Shown here one piece after another: positions 61,191 through 64,000 of a stretch of 64,000 nt of DNA. A model generated the notes under the pieces. That model was not told the origin of the DNA. It searched no databases and saw nothing but the letters and a program-made list of their open reading frames with translations. Origin of the DNA: Magnetospirillum sp. (GTDB lineage Bacteria; Pseudomonadota; Alphaproteobacteria; CACIAM-22H2); the NCBI GenBank assembly GCA_027532905.1, contig JAPZUA010000002.1, positions 620,001 through 684,000 of the forward strand, written 5' to 3'. The translations under genes and the position numbers were made by a program. How positions within the stretch are numbered: the first letter of the stretch is position 1; each line of letters opens with the position of its first letter.

Positions 61191-64000
61191 ATCACCATTT
61201 CGCTGAACGCATCGGGCGGATTGAATTCGTTCTCGTCCTCCAACGTTACGATCAACGGTGGGGCAGGAGACGACACAGTCGTATTCACCGGTCCGGTGAC
61301 TGCGGGTGCGATCAATTTGGGTGGCGGCAACGATCAACTGATCCTGACGACCGGCGACAACCGGGTCAATGTTTCGGGCATTGAGTCGATCTCAGCGAAT
61401 ACCGGCAGCGATACGTTGTCGATCACGGCAGCACAGACCGCGGGCTTCGTCGATCTCGGCGCGGGCGCCGACCGCCTCAATCTTGCGAATTTCGACAATG
61501 CGCTGACCGTCGCGAATGCCGAGACGATCGTTGCCGGCACCGGCAACGACACGATCGTGCTCGCGGGCGCGCAGACGGCAGGCTCGATCAATCTCGGTGC
61601 CGGCAACGACCGCCTCGTTCTGGCGGCCGGCACCGACAACAGCTTCACGATGAGCAACGTGGAAACGCTCGTCGCGGGCTCGGGCAGCGATACGATCGCG
61701 CTGGGCTCCGCATATACGGCAGGTTCGATCGATCTTGCGGGCGGCAACGACGCGCTGGTGCTCGGCAATTTCGCGAATACGCTGACGGTCGCCAATGCAG
61801 AGACGGTGTTGGGCGGCACCGGTGCAGACAGCGTGACGCTGGGTTCTAGCTACCAATCCGGCCAGTTCGTCGATCTGGGAGCGGGCAACGACCGTCTGGG
61901 CCTCGGCGATGGCGGCAACACGATTACGGCCGCCAATGTCGAACGCGTGTTCGGTGGTACTGCTGCCGATACGGTTACGCTTGCGGCCGGACAGACGCTC
62001 GGCACGATCGATTTGGCTGCGGGCAACGACCGGCTCGTGCTGGCCGACGGCGCCAATTCGTTGACGGTCGCCAACGTCGAAACGATCGTCGGCGGTTCCG
62101 GTGCGGATACGATCACGCTGAATGCCGCGCAAACGGCCGGCCTGGTGGCACTGGGTGCGGGTGCTGACCGTCTCGTGCTTTCAAACAGCGACAATTCGGT
62201 CACCGCAACCGGCGTTGAGACGATCCTCGGCGGCACGGGTGCGGACCAAGTGGCGCTCGGCGAAGCGCAGGTCGGCGGTGCGATCAATCTTGGCGCCGGC
62301 AACGACCGCCTCGTTCTGGCAGCGGGTACCGACAACAGCTTCACGATGAGCAATGTCGAAACGCTCGTCGCAAATGCCGGCAACGACACGATTACTTTGG
62401 GTGCGGCTTATTCTTCCGGTTCCATCGACCTCGCGGGCGGCAACGACACGCTGGTGCTCGGCAATTTTGCGAACGCGCTGACGGTCGCCAATGCCGAGAC
62501 GGTGTTGGGCGGCAGCGGTGCGGACAGCGTGACGCTGGCCGCTGGCTACCAGAACGGCCAATTCGTCGATCTTGGCATCGGCAACGACCGTCTCGCGCTT
62601 GGCGACGGCGGCAATACGGTTACGGTCGCCAATACCGAGCGCGTGTCCGGCGGCATCGCGGCCGATACTGTCACGCTCGCCGCTGCGCAGACGCTCGGCG
62701 CGATCGATCTTGGGGCGGGCAACGACCGGCTCGTGCTGGCGGCCGGCAACAACACGCTGACGGTCGCGAATGTCGAAACGCTCGTCGGCAACACGGGTGC
62801 GGACACGATCGTGCTTGGTGCGGCACAGACGGTCGGCGCCGTCGATCTTGGTGCTGGCAGCGACCGGCTGGTTTTGGCGAACGCCGACAACGCGGTGACC
62901 GCGACCGGCGTTGAGACGATCCTTGGCGGCACGGGTGCCGACCGGGTGACGCTGGGTGCAGCGCAAGTCGGCGGCGTGATCAATCTGGGTGCGGGCAACG
63001 ACACGCTGATCGTCGCGTCCGGTACCGACAACAGCTTCACGCTGGTCAATGTCGAGACTCTGGTCGCCGGTTCGGGTCGCGATGCGATCACGCTTGGTGC
63101 CGCGGTCACCAGCGGCGCCATCGATCTTGCCCAAGGCGGCGACACGCTCAATCTCGGTAATTTCGCCAATACGCTGACGGTCGCCAACGTCGAGACGTTG
63201 GTCGGCGGCTCCGGCAACGACAACGTCACGCTCGCGACGAACTACAATGTCGGCGCTGTTCCGTATGCGAGCGACCCTGCGTCGGTCGCACCGATGGCCG
63301 CGTCGTCTGCGTTGTCGGTGGCGCTCGGCGCGCCCACAGTCGCGAGCATGGGGACGAGCAGCGTCTCGATGACGTTCCTCGGGGGCTCGGCCGGCTACAA
63401 CAGCAGCTACGGCGTCTACACGATCGGCGCCGACGGTCTGCCGACGACCGGCAAGGTCGTGTGGGCCAATGTCAAGAACGCGAACGCGACTTCGACGCTT
63501 TCGGGCCTCGATCCCGCGACGACGGGCTTCTTCCTGATCCCCGACGGTGCGAGCCAAAACGGCAACCGCATCACAAACGGCGAGACGGTGCGCTTCGAGC
63601 GCAGTTCGCAGGGCGTGTGGACAGCGATCGACGCAGACGGCAATCGTTTCGCCGGGTCCGGCGGTGCGAACGTTATCTTCGACAAGCCCAACCTCAATCC
63701 CGGCAACCGCCGTCTTGAGTTCGACTGGAACCGTGAAACCGGCGACCAGAATTGGGAAGACATTGCGGTCGGCGGCGACGCCGACTTCAACGATGTCAAC
63801 GTGACGACGAGCTGGACGTCGAACAACAACGGCACCGTCAGCATTCCGCTCACCATTGCCGCCCCGGCACCCAATGCCGACGGTTCGCCCGCCGCAATCC
63901 AGGTTGCAGGTCTGCCGACCGGTTCGGTGCTGCGCGACGCGTCGGGCAATGCGATCGCGGCCGGCGTGAACGGCGTCTATTCGCTGAATTCGGCCCAGCT
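61191..64000 (+). CDS. Giant repeat protein with RTX-like units and a DUF4114-like domain, partial
   Basis: At least 936 codons, open at the right edge. From about residue 60 it consists of about 13 units of 46-47 residues. Each combines a GGxGxDxUx nonapeptide-like stretch (GGTGADSVTL) and a second (LGAGNDRLVL), as in calcium-binding RTX proteins. A DUF4114-like domain follows at about 735-885 (FFLIPDGA, NWEDIAVGGDADFNDV). No ATG, GTG or TTG in frame precedes 61221. ATC at 61191 lies 8 bases after a GAGGGAG ribosome site and is used here as start; TTG at 61221 is the alternative. It is probably a secreted surface or adhesion protein; the C-terminal secretion signal is not visible. Confidence 0.75.
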   Translation, partial: MTISLNASGGLNSFSSSNVTINGGAGDDTVVFTGPVTAGAINLGGGNDQLILTTGDNRVNVSGIESISANTGSDTLSITAAQTAGFVDLGAGADRLNLANFDNALTVANAETIVAGTGNDTIVLAGAQTAGSINLGAGNDRLVLAAGTDNSFTMSNVETLVAGSGSDTIALGSAYTAGSIDLAGGNDALVLGNFANTLTVANAETVLGGTGADSVTLGSSYQSGQFVDLGAGNDRLGLGDGGNTITAANVERVFGGTAADTVTLAAGQTLGTIDLAAGNDRLVLADGANSLTVANVETIVGGSGADTITLNAAQTAGLVALGAGADRLVLSNSDNSVTATGVETILGGTGADQVALGEAQVGGAINLGAGNDRLVLAAGTDNSFTMSNVETLVANAGNDTITLGAAYSSGSIDLAGGNDTLVLGNFANALTVANAETVLGGSGADSVTLAAGYQNGQFVDLGIGNDRLALGDGGNTVTVANTERVSGGIAADTVTLAAAQTLGAIDLGAGNDRLVLAAGNNTLTVANVETLVGNTGADTIVLGAAQTVGAVDLGAGSDRLVLANADNAVTATGVETILGGTGADRVTLGAAQVGGVINLGAGNDTLIVASGTDNSFTLVNVETLVAGSGRDAITLGAAVTSGAIDLAQGGDTLNLGNFANTLTVANVETLVGGSGNDNVTLATNYNVGAVPYASDPASVAPMAASSALSVALGAPTVASMGTSSVSMTFLGGSAGYNSSYGVYTIGADGLPTTGKVVWANVKNANATSTLSGLDPATTGFFLIPDGASQNGNRITNGETVRFERSSQGVWTAIDADGNRFAGSGGANVIFDKPNLNPGNRRLEFDWNRETGDQNWEDIAVGGDADFNDVNVTTSWTSNNNGTVSIPLTIAAPAPNADGSPAAIQVAGLPTGSVLRDASGNAIAAGVNGVYSLNSAQ
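61632..63240 (+). repeat. Tandem coding repeat with a 696-bp superperiod
   Basis: The word coding for TDNSFT recurs at 61632, 62328 and 63024, exactly 696 bases apart (232 codons). Each superunit holds five 46-47-residue units with distinct variants (ending NFANTL, GDGGNT, ADGANSL-like, SDNSV-like, TDNSF) in the same order. Two full superunits and part of a third are present. Confidence 0.85.

Noticed and set aside
61632-63240. CRISPR-like regular repeats
   Set aside because: The periods (about 139 and 696 bases) are multiples of three and keep a coding frame, there are no short conserved repeats with unique spacers, and no cas gene is nearby.
61334-63557. Long open frames on the minus strand opposite the repeat protein
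   Set aside because: They mirror the repeat units in an unused frame, have repetitive composition, and no ribosome site or partner. They exist because the plus-strand repeat has few codons whose complement is a stop.

Overview
The window reads as a high-GC alphaproteobacterial chromosome segment, probably from a Rhodospirillales- or Rhizobiales-like soil or water organism. This placement is an inference from gene content and codon use, because no rRNA or other marker gene is present. It is dense with ABC importers and catabolic operons. Most genes overlap by the 4-base ATGA/GTGA type. I saw no tRNA, rRNA, insertion sequence, integrase, phage gene or CRISPR array.

Layout. (1) 1-2.9 kb, minus: an amino-acid ABC importer (binding protein and two permeases) interrupted by a dihydrodipicolinate-reductase-like dehydrogenase. 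(2) 3.1-4.8 kb, plus: a DAO-type FAD oxidoreductase and a cupin. A 300-bp non-coding stretch with three perfect inverted repeats follows. (3) 5.1-17.8 kb, minus: two sugar ABC importers sharing one visible ATPase, two DapA-family proteins, a mandelate-racemase-family sugar-acid dehydratase, an SDR and an IclR regulator fused to an SMP-30 lactonase. With the divergent mutarotase (18.0-18.9 kb) this looks like a complete non-phosphorylative sugar oxidation route under control of a regulator that carries its own pathway enzyme. (4) 19-33 kb, plus: HyuA/HyuB, a peptide-type ABC importer, a TIM-barrel hydrolase-like protein of unknown role, an aminotransferase, a Gfo/Idh/MocA dehydrogenase and an aldo/keto reductase. 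(5) 33-46.8 kb, minus: a second HyuA/HyuB pair, an isochorismatase-fold protein lacking the catalytic cysteine, a fumarate-reductase-like flavoprotein, an isocitrate-lyase-superfamily lyase, an aconitase-type hydratase of two subunits, a branched-chain-type ABC importer and a GntR/UTRA regulator. This looks like a catabolic route for an unknown carboxylic or cyclic amide compound. (6) 46.9-60.8 kb: a peptidoglycan-recycling locus with a family-5 peptide importer, anmK, nagA, a murA, a BadF-type amino-sugar kinase, a DMT exporter, murQ, a GntR/UTRA regulator and a SIS-type deaminase-like protein. (7) 61.2 kb to the end: the 5' part of a giant secreted-type repeat protein with RTX-like units and a DUF4114-like domain.

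The strongest new observation is in region 6. All three divergent intergenic regions of the recycling locus (upstream of anmK, murA and murQ) carry the same element, GG(T/A)-N7-TGGTATT, lying on recognisable promoter elements. The GntR gene next to murQ is the obvious candidate regulator. Other notable signals are the IclR/SMP-30 fusion with all four lactonase metal ligands, the hydratase-lyase pair of region 5, an exact 696-bp (232-residue) superperiod in the terminal repeat protein, that protein's lack of an ATG/GTG start before its repeats, and large hairpins between solute-binding-protein genes and their permease genes.
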